DNA of 64,000 nucleotides from Siderastrea siderea (Eukaryota > Cnidaria > Anthozoa > Scleractinia > Rhizangiidae), in assembly GCA_964030785.1 (NCBI GenBank), contig OZ034971.1:13733079-13797078 (forward strand), given 5' to 3'. A program made the position numbers and the translations under genes. Every line of letters starts with the position of its first letter. Within the stretch, counting starts at the first letter, position 1. The notes below the pieces were generated by a model. The model saw only the letters and a program-made list of their open reading frames with translations. It was not told the DNA's origin and did not search any database. Positions 32,608-44,802 of this stretch are shown here, in pieces.

Positions 32608-35600
32608 GAAGTGAAACAGAAAAAAATTCAATTTATCAATGTAACAGAGTTGATAAGGTAAATTGGCCATCGTAGAGAAATTGAAAGCTGACGTTTCGAG
32701 CGTTAGCCCTTCGTCAGAGCGAATCAAGGAATTGTGAGTTGCGTTTGAATGGAGAATGGTGGAGCTACGGTACTGAAAGGAACATGTCATCGTAAAAAAC
32801 AAGAATAAATTAGTTGAATTAACAGTGTTCGTTGATACCGTGGGGATTGACTGTGCCGCTTTGAAAATGCATTTTTGTTTTAGATTTTTTTTATGAAAGA
32901 AGATAGCAGGTCAGAAGTCCAAGAGATGTATGGTCGCTGGTAGCATTAACTGGGTGACCTGATTAACGACGTGTTCAAAGAGCTTTTGTCTTAGGCACAA
33001 AAAAATTAAGCGTGATAACGAAGTGCTCGTAAGGCGTATTGCACTGTATTACATTGTCATAAAACGCTTCGGCATTCCTCAGGCCACTTAAGGCATCGTT
33101 AGCGCCTTATTTGCATAAAATCTGCTAATTAATCATGAGGCTGCGGACATTTGACGAAAGCTGTCAAACTTGGTAGCCATTTAAAGCATGATGGCCTCAG
33201 TTTTAGGTTTTAGTATCGAACGTTGGTGTCACGTTAAAAACATCTTTAGCGTAAAATGGGGGTACGAAAATAAAATAGAATGAAATCTGTTTGAAGCGTG
33301 CCCATATTAAGGATAAAAAACAGTGGTTTCGTTTATTTTTGCAGTTACAAATAAACTTATACATTTTCTGAAACCTTAATAAGCAAAGATTTCATATTTT
33401 GCGCCACTTTTGCTTGAAGGGAACCTCCACTGTTATAACAAATTGACCTTAAATTGTTGGAAATAAAGTCTAAATTCCAATAGTTTTTTTAACAAGTGGA
33501 AAGAAAGTTTTAGAGTGCAAAAAAGTGGATATGAATGTCGCCTATTTTCGCTTTTAAATTTCCCGCGTGCTGCCATTTTGAATTTTATGATGTCAAATGG
33601 TTGCCCATTTGTTTCAAACAAAAGAGAGTTTCTTCTTAAGAATAGCGGCAACCGTTTGACGTCATAGAAATCAAAATAGCGGCGCGTGGGAAATTTAAAA
33701 GCGAAAATAGGCCATATTCAATTCCAATTTTTTGCACACGAAAATTTTCTTTTCACTTTTTAAAAAAGAATTGCAATTTAGACTGTATTTCCAACAATTT
33801 AACGTCAATTTGTTATGACGGTGGAGGTTCCCTTTAAATCTCCTTGGAATTAAGACTACACCTTATTGTTTTGAGAGAAGACGTTTTATGTGGGACGTTT
33901 ACTTGCTGACGCTTTAACCCTGACACTGATCATTTCCGGCGGAATTTAAATATACAGATATTGAACCAAAAAATAGTGTCTCAGATTTCGATTTTAACTC
34001 ATCTGTATTTTTTTATAATTTTTTAAAGATTAGAATGGTAGTTGCGACATGGTAGTTTGCGACATATCTGGAAAGAAAAGGCCATATCTCAAAACCTAAA
34101 GCGAAAACAAAACTTATGAGTCACAATTATTAAATTCAGTATATCTGCAAGATCCCTGCCAATTTTCACGTAAATCGGTGGCATACTTAGCGAGAATACA
34201 GTCTCCAAAATTCGCTTGTATGCTCAAAATTGAATTCGAGAAAAAACAACTTTTAGATTTCTGGGAATTAAGAGATTGTTTACACAATGGCGTTTCCGAT
34301 TCACGACATTGTTCCAATCACATGCAACCAGCTAATTAGAGATATCATCTATTGTCGGCGGAATGTGGGTGTCAAGTACAACAAGCAGACACGTGCTGCA
34401 AAAAACTCACTAATCATCGATCTACTTCTGCGCCTAAACTGAGAGATTTATTTTTTCTGTATCACTGACCTCGATGGAGGAAGCTTCAACTTGTGGACTG
34501 AATTGTTGTAGCAGAGACAGAAAAGGCATACAAAAGGGGAAGAAAGAAAACGAAGTTAGTATTTTGATGCGCGTAAGTTTATTTGTTCAAGTTCAAGCGG
34601 CGGAAATGCCTTCAAGTCATTTCTTTATTTGAGGCTTCAAAATGGCAATAGACATTTTCAGGATGAGTAAAATAGCCAAATAAAGAATTTTCGCTCTATT
34701 TAATCTACACGTACGCAAGTTTACCACATTAATCCACATTGTTCTACCACATTAAACGGACGGTTGTCATTACAAACATGCTGCCGCTTCGTTTATCCCT
34801 TTTGAACAAAACGCATGACCGCTATCTGAAGCTCTGCAGTCAATTCCATGTTCTTTTTGTGGCTCTTCTTTAGTATTTCTTCTTGAACTAGCTTCTGTTA
34901 CCATTTATTCTGGACAAATTGATCGAAGAAGGAACCCTTGTCGCATACTCCGGCCCGATTGAAACTTGATCAATGATTTACGATACGTTTCATTTTCTTT
35001 TTTCCTGAGCGATTCCCGATCGATTTTGTTTTGATATAATAAATTTAACAGTTGAATAACAAAGCAGTTAAAAAATGAACTTGAAAGACGCTAACCTGGT
35101 GGAGAGTACTGCAATTTCGCAAGTTTGCCAAAAAAAAGTTCAAAGATCAAGTGCAACATCGTTAATAAGCTGACCAAAAATGCTTGACTTCGTCTGTCAT
35201 CAATCTTATACTTGCTTATACTTTCTGCGGTTATATCTCTTGAACTAAATAAGGTTTTAACTTAAACCTTTTTCCATTCGAAAGCTCTTTTTTTCCTTTA
35301 GTACTATGAATTTTTGTCAAAATCGAGAAAAATTCGATTTTTCTCTTCCGTGTATCCTTAAGGTAGGAATTCTGCAATTGACGAAAATAGGTCACACGAC
35401 TTGAATGTAAATTATAGATACCACCATACAAAGCTAATTCATTATAAGGTCTTATGATGTGAAAGAATGACACCCAAAAAGATTTAATTCTGTCATAATA
35501 ATGTACGTCAGTTTACTCTGAAGATTTAACAGTTAATAATCCTTTACTGGTCACGTGACGCAAAAGACTGGTAATTAAAGTCAAAGCTGAGTTAAGCTCA

Positions 35601-38600
35601 TCAAGTTTTAGACAATTGGCTAATTCCAGAGTTTTTCGGCAAATTCCCACAATGTTGGGATTTTTAGAGAGATTTTATGCAAATTAGACTCAAACCATAC
35701 CACATGGCCAGAGTTTGAGACCACGAGAGAAATGCCGATGGCGAGTGCTTCTACGTTTCTCTTGAGTTCCCGAATGTTCGCTGTGTTTTATGACAAAATA
35801 AAGCATGGATTTGTCTTCTTTATTTTTAAAAAAACTTTTGCTTTTGACTTTTGAAAATGGTGAATTTTAAGAATTCAAGAATTCCAAGTTCATTGAATGA
35901 AAAGAGGTATGCTTGCATGCGGGAGAACTGACGGGTGAGTGTGCAAACTAGCATAATTATAATACTTGTTGAAAGCAAAAATTAGAAAGCCATTAATTCT
36001 CTCCTGGAGAGCGAACCTTTGCCCCAAATATCAAGTGAGGACATATTCATAAAAAAGCAATTGTAATTTAATTGACCTTCAGTCCTATCACTGAAGCTTT
36101 GGCTACCTGTGATCGCTGGTGGCATTAAAGGGCTGATCGGCTTAATGACGTGTTCAAATAAGAAAATGACTCAGTGTTGCACTGAATTATTTTGGCATAA
36201 AAAACGTTTCAAAGGCATTTGAGAACAGGAGGAAAATGCCAGTGGAGAATGCTTTCTGCGTTTCTCTCTTCTTCTAAAATGTTCGACGTGTTTTATGAAA
36301 ATATAATGCATGGTTTTGCCTTCTCTATATGTTAGATAATTTTTGCACTTGACGTGTTATGAAACTTAACTTGTGCAAGATTGACAAGGGTAATAAGAAG
36401 TTGTTGGAACTAAGAAGCAGGTCTACCAAAGAACAAAACAAGCTGCATGATACAGTCACAAAGAAAGCCAAGGATCAGGAAGAACCTCAAACGGTACGAG
36501 TGACACATTTACAAACAACTCTTTAAGTGATGGTCAAAAATAGACAAATTGCGTCACTAACCGGTGAGAATTAGAAGGAGTTTGCTTGGATAATCATGTA
36601 ATGGATATATTTTTATTCGAAATGACTCAGAGTTTACTGATTTTACTGGTTAGCTGAAAGTTGAGCTATCGGTCGCAGATGGAATAATTTTGTCACAAAA
36701 ACTGCAAACAGTTGCACGGAAACTAAAAGCTAAATATACACGCTAAAATATGTAGTTTTTTCGTCCGTCAAATCCGTATGCTCTTTCTTTCGCCACCAAC
36801 GTTTAATCAGAGACAAACTTCATCAAGCATCAACTTTGTAGAGAAGAGGAAAAACTATACGGAAGTAGCCTAGATAATAGCTGATTTCAATACTTCGTTG
36901 AAAAACGCATGATAAGGAAAAAAGTTTTGCCACTGTAATTCATTAAACCAAAGAATCAGCAAAATAAAGAAGACAACGAGCAGTAAAAATATCTGATAAA
37001 AAAATAGTTACCTTTATGTCCGACAGACAAATTACATCTCTCAACACAAAACTGCCTCGGACGTAAAGAACAGCACTGTCAAGATGGACACCTCTGAAAA
37101 TCTTAGAAATATCATCAGAGATTTCAAAAAGATCATAGACTACCTTCAAGAAGAGGGAGACAGGTGGACAGAAGGAAAGGCGTACGGTAATCTTGGCAAC
37201 ATGTATCACAGACTCGGAGATTTCAAGAAAGCCATAGACAACCATGAACGCCGCCTAAAAATTGCAAAAGAAGTGGGAGACAGGTCAGGAGAAGAACAGG
37301 GGTATGGTAATCTTGGCAACGCTTATTTCAGTATCGGAGATTTCAAGAAAGCCATAGACTACTATGAAAGTTGCTTAAAAATTGCAAAAGAAGTGGGAGA
37401 CAGGTCAGGAGAAGAACAGGGGTATGGTAATCTTGGCAACGCTTATTTCAGTATCGGAGATTTCAAGAAAGCCATAGACTACTATGAAAGTTGCTTAAAA
37501 ATTGCAAAAGAAGTAGGAGACAGGTCAGGAGAAGGAATGACGTATGCTAATCTTGGCAACGCTTATGACAGTCTCGGAGATTTCAAGAGAGCCATAGACT
37601 ACCATGAACGTCACTTGAAAATTGCGAAAGAAGTGGGAGACAGGTCAGGAGAGGGAATGACGTTTGGTAGTCTTGGAAACGCTTATTCCAGTATCGGAGA
37701 TTTCAAGAAAGCCACAGACTACTATGAAGGTTGCTTAAAAATTGCAAAAGAAGTGGGAGACAGGTCAGGAGAAGGAAAGGCGTACGGTAATCTTGGCAAC
37801 ATGTATCACAGACTCGGAGATTTCAAGAAAGCCATAGACTACCATGAACGTGACCTACAAATTGCAAAAGAAGTGGGAGACAGGTCAGGAGAAGGAAAGG
37901 CGTATGGTAATCTTGGCAATGTTTATTTCCATCTCGGAGATTTCAAGAAAGCCATAGACTACCATGAACGTCACTTAAACATTGCAAAAGAAGTAGGAGA
38001 AAGGTCAGGAGAAGGAAAAGCATATGGTAGTCTTGGCAACGTTTATGACAGTCTCGGAGATTTCAAGAAAGCCATAGACTACCATGAACGTGACCTAAAA
38101 ATTGCAAAAGAAGTGGGAGACAGGTCAGGAGAAGGAAGGACGTATGGTAATCTTGGCAACGCTTATTTCAGTATCGGAAATTTCAAGAAAGCCATAGACT
38201 ACCATGAAAGTTGCTTGAAAATTGCAAAAGATGTGGGAGACAGGTCAGGAGAAGGAAAGGCGTATGGTAATCTTGGCAACGCTTATTTCGGTATCGGAGA
38301 TTTCAAGAAAGCCATAGACTACCATGAACGTCACTTAAAAATTGCAAAGGAAGTGGGAGACAGGTCAGGAGAAGGAAAGGCATATGGTAGTCTTGGCAAC
38401 GCTTATGACAGTCTCAGAGATTTCAAGAAATCCATAGACTACCATGAACGTCACTTAAAAATTGCAAAAGAAGCGGGAGAAAGGTCAGGAGAGGGAAAGG
38501 CGTACGGTAATCTTGGCAACATGTATCACAGACTCGGAGATTTCAAGAAAGCCATAGACTACCATGAACGTGCCCTAAAAATTGCAAAAGAAGTGGGAGA

Positions 38601-40224
38601 CAGGTCAGGAGAAGGAAAAACGTATGGTCGTCTTGGCAACGCTTACAGCAGTCTTGGAGATCTCAAGAAAGCCATCCACCACTTCGAACTAAACCTCAAA
38701 ATTGCAAAAGAAGTAGGGGACGACGTTGACATTGCTGGTTCGTTTCATAACCTTGGTACTTGCTTTGAATTTCTGGGCTCTTTAGACCAGGCTCTCGATT
38801 GTTATCGTCACAGTGTAGCAAAGTTTAATGACATTAGGTGTCGTCTTGGGTTTAATGATAAGTTTAAAATATGCTTACGCAATACGCAACAGGTGGCGTA
38901 CGTGCGTTTATGGCGTTTGTTGTTAAAACAAGGCAAGGTTTTAGAGGGGTTGTTTTCTGCTGAACAAGCACGTGCACAGGCTCTGAAGGATCTCATGGAG
39001 TTCAAGTATTCCCGTGTAAAAGAGCAAGCAGGGTCAGGAACAGGAATCGCTACTATACATGACACATTAAGTTATCTTCCGTCAAATACAGTTTTCATAG
39101 CGATTGAAAAGCAAGAATTAATTTTCTGGGCTTTCCAGAAAGGAAATGGTGTTCAGTTAAGACGAAAACAGATCAGCAGTGATGGTGAAGCCTACACTCT
39201 TTTAGAGTGTTTGATGCAGGTTACACGCCAGGAAATTGGTTCGAGAAATAATATCGAATGCGAAGATCGTTCCTTGGATATGGCAAGAGAAGGAAACGTT
39301 ATATATGAGAGATCCCCTTCAGATGAGAGAAAAGATCAGTCCGCAAAATTTAACAAAGATGCCTTAAGTACATGGTACGACGCCATCATAGAACCTCTCC
39401 AAGACTTGTTGCTTGACAGTGAACTGGTATTCGTCCCCGAAGGTCCAGTGTGTCTGGCTCCCTATGCTGCTTTCATGGACTCGAACTCAAAGTACCTTTG
39501 TGAGTCGTTCAGAATCCGAGTGATTCCCTCCCTGACCAGTTTAAAGTTGATCGCAGAGTGTCCAGCCGATTACCACAGTAGCACTGGAGCGCTTCTCGTG
39601 GGTGATCCGTGGGTACAAGATGTTACTTATCAAGGGGTAAGGCTACAGCAACTGCCATTCGCCAGAAAGGAAGTACAAATGATTGGACAAATACTTCACA
39701 CTGTGCCCCTCATTGGAACAGAGGCAACCAAGGATGAAGTGTTGAAACAAATCTCATCAGTTGCCTCGGTACACATTGCAGCACATGGGCGGATGGAAAC
39801 AGGAGAAATTGCCTTGGCACCAAACCCAGCACCTGCATCTGGGGTACCTAGCGAGGAAGACTTCATTTTAACAATGACAGACGTGTTGAGTGTTCAGATA
39901 AGAGCAAGACTAGTTGTGTTAAGTTGCTGTCATAGTGCTCGTGGGCAGATTAAGGCTGAGGGTGTGGTTGGCATAGCAAGGGCATTTTTGGGTGCCGGTG
40001 CTCGGTCTGTTTTGGTGTCACTGTGGGCGATTGATGATGAAGCCACATTGGAGTTCATGAAAGTTTTCTACCTTTACCTGAAGAAAGGAAAAAGTGTCAG
40101 CGAATCTCTGAACCAAGCCATGAAATGCATGAGACAATCTGACCAGTTTAGTGCAGTGAAGTATTGGGCTCCGTTTGTACTTATTGGTGATGACGTCACC
40201 CTGGAGTTTGGTGAACACAAATAA
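30443..40224 (+). CDS. Gene B: complete TTC4-like/TPR-CHAT fusion protein (6 exons)
   Basis: Exons: 30443-30533, 31022-31183, 31308-31385, 31800-31867, 36380-36493, 37027-40224. All have AG/GT borders and the summed frame is uninterrupted (1236 residues). Residues 1-30 are a short acidic leader ([13 protein letters not shown]...). Residues 31-133 are a three-TPR module like TTC4 ([35 protein letters not shown]). Residues 134-171 are the charged TTC4-type helix. From about 215 there are thirteen 40-residue TPRs and a degenerate fourteenth. From about 945 there is a CHAT domain with His1091 and Cys1139. No signal peptide or membrane segment is seen, so it is probably cytosolic. CHAT proteins are caspase/separase-clan proteases; TPRs would recruit partners. 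A protease or adaptor role in stress or immunity is inference. Internal ATGs such as 37084 could give shorter forms. Confidence 0.8.
31022..31183 (+). CDS. Gene B exon 2 (TTC4-like TPRs)
   Basis: 162 bp between TTTCAG and GTGAGA. Encodes [26 protein letters not shown] and [13 protein letters not shown], matching TPRs 1 and 2 of TTC4. Frame and length are conserved in gene C. Confidence 0.88.
31308..31385 (+). CDS. Gene B exon 3
   Basis: 78 bp between CACAG and GTGAGA, encoding [10 protein letters not shown] and [11 protein letters not shown] as in TTC4 TPR 2-3. Conserved in gene C. Confidence 0.87.
31800..31867 (+). CDS. Gene B exon 4
   Basis: 68 bp after TATTAG, encoding [20 protein letters not shown]. 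The donor GTATCC is weak but identical in gene C, and the junction is phase 0, matching exon 5. Confidence 0.8.
31975..32325. repeat. MITE-like inverted motif cluster
   Basis: CGTACTTCACATGAGCC near 32000 recurs inverted as GGCTCATGTGAAGTTCG near 32219-32235, with a further TTCAGACGC motif near 32311. Not present at the matching point in gene C. Boundaries are uncertain. Confidence 0.45.
32687..32720 (-). ncRNA. Hammerhead ribozyme relic of a Penelope-like element
   Basis: On the minus strand: CTGACGA core (position 7 may vary), stem II GGGC/GCTC with a TAAC loop and one unpaired A, GAAA, then CGTC. Stem I is only GCT/AGC. No RT ORF is attached, so this is an isolated 3' end remnant. Confidence 0.65.
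33311..35357. mobile_element. TTAA-flanked DNA transposon (non-autonomous, Kolobok/piggyBac type)
   Basis: A 2047-bp insertion flanked by TTAA (33307-33310 and 35358-35361), with termini GGATA and TATCC. The matching site in the other copy (about 2490-2500) has a single TTAA and no insertion. A TTAA target duplication points to Kolobok or piggyBac. No transposase found. It carries a nested foldback MITE. Confidence 0.8.
33419..33832. mobile_element. Foldback MITE with ~190-bp arms
   Basis: GGGAACCTCCAC at 33419 and GTGGAGGTTCCC ending at 33832 are the ends of arms that remain complementary through AACAAATTGAC, GGAAATA, TTTAAATTTCCC and the GTCAAATGGTTGCC region. It is nested in the TTAA element. 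The ORF on the minus strand here is not a gene. Confidence 0.85.
36380..36493 (+). CDS. Gene B exon 5 (TTC4-like charged helix)
   Basis: 38 codons between GCAAG and GTACGA, reading [15 protein letters not shown] and ending KDQEEPQT. It continues exon 4 exactly as TTC4 continues after CDKGL, and phase is 0 at both ends. Confidence 0.78.
37027..40224 (+). CDS. Gene B exon 6: TPR repeats plus CHAT caspase-like domain
   Basis: Terminal coding exon after TCCGACAG, ending TAA. Thirteen canonical 120-bp TPR units start at about 37156, then a degenerate one ([14 protein letters not shown]) and a helical linker. The CHAT domain follows, with His codon 39784-39786 (HIAAHG) and Cys codon 39928-39930 (second C of LSCC). 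Units 2 and 3 (37276-37395, 37396-37515) differ by one base, showing a very recent duplication. Units 1, 6 and 12 share an MYHRLG variant, suggesting block duplication. It has three more canonical repeats than gene A. Confidence 0.93.
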   Translation, partial: TNYISQHKTASDVKNSTVKMDTSENLRNIIRDFKKIIDYLQEEGDRWTEGKAYGNLGNMYHRLGDFKKAIDNHERRLKIAKEVGDRSGEEQGYGNLGNAYFSIGDFKKAIDYYESCLKIAKEVGDRSGEEQGYGNLGNAYFSIGDFKKAIDYYESCLKIAKEVGDRSGEGMTYANLGNAYDSLGDFKRAIDYHERHLKIAKEVGDRSGEGMTFGSLGNAYSSIGDFKKATDYYEGCLKIAKEVGDRSGEGKAYGNLGNMYHRLGDFKKAIDYHERDLQIAKEVGDRSGEGKAYGNLGNVYFHLGDFKKAIDYHERHLNIAKEVGERSGEGKAYGSLGNVYDSLGDFKKAIDYHERDLKIAKEVGDRSGEGRTYGNLGNAYFSIGNFKKAIDYHESCLKIAKDVGDRSGEGKAYGNLGNAYFGIGDFKKAIDYHERHLKIAKEVGDRSGEGKAYGSLGNAYDSLRDFKKSIDYHERHLKIAKEAGERSGEGKAYGNLGNMYHRLGDFKKAIDYHERALKIAKEVGDRSGEGKTYGRLGNAYSSLGDLKKAIHHFELNLKIAKEVGDDVDIAGSFHNLGTCFEFLGSLDQALDCYRHSVAKFNDIRCRLGFNDKFKICLRNTQQVAYVRLWRLLLKQGKVLEGLFSAEQARAQALKDLMEFKYSRVKEQAGSGTGIATIHDTLSYLPSNTVFIAIEKQELIFWAFQKGNGVQLRRKQISSDGEAYTLLECLMQVTRQEIGSRNNIECEDRSLDMAREGNVIYERSPSDERKDQSAKFNKDALSTWYDAIIEPLQDLLLDSELVFVPEGPVCLAPYAAFMDSNSKYLCESFRIRVIPSLTSLKLIAECPADYHSSTGALLVGDPWVQDVTYQGVRLQQLPFARKEVQMIGQILHTVPLIGTEATKDEVLKQISSVASVHIAAHGRMETGEIALAPNPAPASGVPSEEDFILTMTDVLSVQIRARLVVLSCCHSARGQIKAEGVVGIARAFLGAGARSVLVSLWAIDDEATLEFMKVFYLYLKKGKSVSESLNQAMKCMRQSDQFSAVKYWAPFVLIGDDVTLEFGEHK

Positions 40225-40897
40225 TAGGTTTGCACTGTAAGTAGATCCATATCAGGTGTTGAAACGTTATATTGAAGTCCATGGCCCGGATATTCAAAGC
40301 AGGCGTAGGCTGAGACAGGTTTAGAATCAACTGATTCATTTCAAGAATAGGGATTGTGATGTTTTGCTCTTCATTTTGATTTTGATACTTTCAAGACGTA
40401 TCTTCAAATTTGCGCTTGGAATACTATTAAAAGGGGAAAGAAAAAAATCTTCAGAAACTTTTACTCCTGGATTAGCGTCAATCAACTTTTGAACAACCCG
40501 CCCCAGAAATTTGACTCCTCGTACACGTGTTATTTTCTCGTATAATAGAAATCAGCGACATCAATCTTTAGATAAGAACTGATAAAGATAAGAACGCGTT
40601 ATGAAATTAGTTGCATAAATTAGTTTTTATTGTATAAAGACGACTTACAGTGCCAATGGCGAAATTATTGCAAAGCAAGTAGCTGTCTAAGACGAGTTAC
40701 ACTTTGTTACGTACCATGCAGCTTGTGTAGCAATGTGTCCCGAGGCAAGACATGTATCCATCTTTTGAGTTACATTAAGAGCATTATTTTGAGACCCTGT
40801 GCCAGCGTTGTTTATCACTCTTAAATTCAAATTCTTTGCACTTAATATTTTGGAATGAGCGGCATTGTTTTGTATTTAGCGTATTTTGTTTTTTTTT

Positions 40898-40903
40898 AAT
40901 AAA
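40898..40903 (+). terminator. Candidate poly(A) signal AATAAA for gene B
   Basis: First good AATAAA in the 3' flank, 674 bp after the stop and followed by AT-rich sequence. Confidence 0.4.
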
Positions 40904-41706
40904 ATAAAATGCTTGACTTGACTTGCCTTTTTTTCACCTTTGATAAAGACCCGTTTTATGTGCTATTTTAAGCTAACAAATGTGAGACAAATAAAGCTAT
41001 CTGATGAGAATCAAATTAGCAGGCTGAAGGTCTGAAGTTTTTACTTTGAAATTAATAAAAAAAACTTTATCGTGTTATTTTCACATTTCAACGTCACCTT
41101 GCAGTGTTAGAGAACATGAAGCGGCGTAGGTTATAACTGCAAGAAGTTTTCAAGTGGAGTTGAAACTTGCTATTTCTCTTCATTCTTTTAGCTACAAAAC
41201 AAGGAACTGTGGTTCAGTGAAGAAGCATGAGTACCACACAGACTCCTCACATGTCAGATATGTGTTCATGTTAGACAAGGAAATCTTTTGCACTCTTAAA
41301 GAGACTGTAATTATTATGATACTTTGAGGCAATGTTAGGTCTAATAAGGGAATAGTTATCAGAGGGATGAAGTCTGCCCTACACGTGTGTTTAATTAAAC
41401 GTGGTATTCCTAATTAATATCACTAGGGATTTATGATTCTTCAGTCATGAACCATTTTATTTCGGTATTTGTTACACTCAAATGTGTGTTTGTGAAAGGG
41501 ACTTGGTTCTTCTCTCTTTATTGTAATTGAGGTTTAGACGTCAACATTGCAGGATTAGACTGCAGTACCGCAGAAAGCTTAGCTGCCCTATTCCAAAGCG
41601 TTTTAAAACAATTATATCAAATAATATTACATACAGTTAGTTAGCTTATAAAAATATTTAAAGGTGACTTTGAGTTTCGCTGGTTTGCAGGCATTAGTGA
41701 AATATG

Positions 41707-42562
41707 TAAGTAGTCGTACCTATTGTCGGACATTTTTACGCTGATCGCTTTTTCTTGGTCCTTGAGTAAGATTATTTCTATTTTTGTTGTCCCATATAAA
41801 CGTAAGATGTTTTTACATCGATCGATAGCTAATATCTGGTTTTCAAAAACAATTGCACACTAAAAAGGTGGTTACAGTTTTATTTGCTGAAAAATCAATT
41901 ATCGGACACGCAAATCTATTGTCGGGCACCCCAGAAAATCTTGAAAAATTGAGCGAATATGAATCATCGCACTTAAACCACGTGCTCGCACGCACTGCAA
42001 AACAAACCTGTCGATCTCTACTGTTTTGTGGGTCATCACAGCTGGTTCTAAACAAGAAATGGAGTCTTCAGAAACACAAGTAAGGCTTTTTAACATCTTT
42101 CACATCTTTTTACGTTTCTTTTCAGCGGCTCTGTTGCGTGCGTCCGAAAATAGATTTGCAGAAGATCCGAGGAATATAGCGAAAGCTCGACAGTTCAGTA
42201 GGGTGACAAGGCCGCTTTGACTTGTGGGATACAAAATGGTGGCCAATGTTCATCGTGACGAAGTTTGAAGTGAATCGGAGCTTGTTTTCCACAGTTTTTC
42301 AAGTTTTTCTCCGTGCGAACGGAAATTTTTGTTTTTTAAGCGCCATCTTTTTTGCAGGTACAGAAGAATGTGCTTTGACGTAATTTTACTCGTTCTATGA
42401 TTAAACAAAACTCGTTAGATAGAGTCTTATTATTGTGTTCCCAACTTGTATGGCTTTGGTTCTCGTATTTCTGTCAATATGAAGACACATGAAACACGTT
42501 TTTTCAGCTGTCCGATATTATGCAGTGTCCGATTATATATGCGAATGCCTTAACGTATTGTT
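41707..42562. mobile_element. Insertion of ~850 bp with TGTCGGACA motifs
   Basis: The other copy reads straight from GTGAAATATG to TCATGCACGTTGTG (near 10540-10570), while here ~850 bp intervene. Inverted motifs TGTCGGACAT and GTGTCCGAT lie near the ends. The edges are approximate and the family unknown. Confidence 0.55.
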
Positions 42563-44661
42563 CATGCACGTTGTGATAATTTGCACAAATTCCCGTTTCT
42601 TTCGCTCCCTACTTCTTGTAACCAAATGTTTTGCAGAAAAAGTGTATTCATTAACATCCCTTTTAAGCAATAACGAACGCAAAATATCAAAAAAATTTTC
42701 TATTGACGTTTGACTAACAGATGATCCATGGTCTTCCATGGGAATCAATTACTGATACCGAAATTCCATGTATTCACGCCGGATATTTGCATAGTACTGT
42801 GAAGGATAGTTGTTGATAGAACACACAATGACTTTTAGCTAAGCGTCGAATTTCAAGCATTCATGATTATCAAAAAATATATGGGAAAATATAATTTGGA
42901 GACTCTATGAATGTTTGTTTAGTTTTTAGTTGAATTTCTTTTTGCGTAGACCTATATTAAACAAACTGGAAGCCTCCAAAAAAGGTCAGTTGATTATAGA
43001 AAAAGTGAGACGTCATCGGTGTTTAGAATGAAGAAATAGTAATACAAATTACCGGCGTTAAAAATGGTTAAAATTCTTTCGGTGCTGCTACTGGAGCGTA
43101 ATTCAGGTAAGCCTTAAATTCGTTTGCGAATAAACTTTGTTCCCTGTAGGTTGTTTAGTGATCTTTCCGTTAAGGGTGGAGTTATGTAGTTTAATTTAGC
43201 GCGCAGGTGATTTTTTGGTACTTTCAAGTTGTTACTCCTATTATAATACTTAATTGTTTTCAGTAAAATGAGCAAGATGTGTCAGACGCTTGAATTGTAC
43301 ACTAGACGAAAAGTTAAATTTACTAAAATTTGCTGGGAGCGAATGTCACAGATACAAATGTCAAATTCAATGTGTAAATGTTGGACAAAATGGTAAATGC
43401 CGCACTTGCACCATTATTTGCACTCAGTAGGCCAGTGTCGGGCAAAAGCGGCCATTACCCACTCTCCCACCAATTGAATAAACCTCACAGCGGAGATCCT
43501 TTACGGCTGACAGACCCTAAGAGCACACCCCAATAGATGGTTTTCACTGTCACACCATGAAAAATAAAATCCAAAACCATTCGTTAATTGAAGAGAAGAA
43601 ATAGCGATGCTAGAGAAGATTAATAAATAAACAACTTCTCGAATTCTCAGGTCTGTGTGGTATCCCAAACTTCAGTTATTCGCCGAAATGTTCCGCACAA
43701 ATTTATAGAGCCTAGTATGGAGCCACCATATTGGGTTACCTCCATGGTACACCAATATGGCGGCGGAAAATAATGAAAACATCTGGAATAGTCAGCGGTT
43801 ACCCAAACCTCCTGAAGCCTGGGTCGAGACTAATGTCCTGATCATTGATATTCAAATAGACACCTCCCCGCCCCTACCGCCATATCTTGTATCAAGGGAT
43901 GTGAGCCCACGAGGATATGAAGTCATTTGGTCAGCAATTACGTATCTCTCAGTGACTAGTAAGGGTAAAATTACTCAGGAGAACTTTACATGTGCCGAAC
44001 CTAATGTAACTTAGCAACAAGAACAGCTTTTGCTCATTTGCATTAGGTACATGTAGAGTTCGACGTTTAAGCTAGGCCTTAAAGTACACAAAGAATTATC
44101 CCACAGCACAACCCACGTATCACTTCTGATTAAAATTAGCATCGAACAATTAGCAACCAATCAGAAGCATTTTCCGCGTTTTACTAGTAACATTCCAGGT
44201 TGGTGGGGTGCTTCTCGGTATTTTAGCCCCTCGTCCCTGATGTCAATATTATAGGCTTACCACTGAGTCCTCACAGGGGATTTTTTCTGGCTTAACTCAG
44301 ATGTTGACATTACAAAGCGAGGTTTCTACTTCTCTAGGGTCATTTGGCAGCTTCTTCTGTGGCTTACTCGACGGAATATTGCTGAACCACGACAAGGACA
44401 AAACCTACAGTGTCTAGTCATTTTCGTAATAAATTATGTGATCGGGTTCAAATCGGTAAAACTCTTTAGGATATAGGATTTTAGGACAAAAGGTTTCTCT
44501 TAAAGGAATTTGCTCTTTCACGCGTGGTTAGACTGTACAAATTAAACTACATTCAAAATGACTGCATTGGATTTGACAAAATGGCTTAATTCGGGTGTAC
44601 GTGCTTTGCATGAGTGATTTTTCCCAGAGTATTATTCACAATAAGTTTCAAATCGTTTAAA

Positions 44662-44802
44662 TTACAAGATGGTGCACGTGCTACTTTCTTTTGTATTCCC
44701 TCTCTCTGATTGGCTGTTTCTCCCTCCAGCCGTTGGGGCCTGGGTAGGAGCAGCTTGAGTATTTGCATTTGCGTTTCCAATGATGGCTCGTACGTCACAT
44801 AT
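44662..44802 (-). pseudogene. Kinesin-like pseudogene B, last exon (open, ends CTIL)
   Basis: 47 codons after a TTCCAG acceptor: ICDVRAIIGNANANTQ to SSTCTIL then TAA. Same length and frame as 13655-13795. Substitutions keep the frame, so the exon evolved as coding for at least part of its history. Confidence 0.55.

Larger units (their letters stand above)
31868..36379. other. Intron 4 of gene B
   Basis: A 4.5 kb intron with no coding sequence. It holds inverted MITE-like motifs (31975-32325), a Penelope-type hammerhead relic (32687-32720) and a TTAA-flanked element (33311-35357). From 32890 it matches the left part of the window. Confidence 0.7.
40225..44661. other. 3' flank of gene B, gene-less
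   Basis: Collinear with 6311-7004 and 9821-13654. Contains one insertion at about 41707-42562. No reading frame is conserved between the two copies. Confidence 0.6.
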
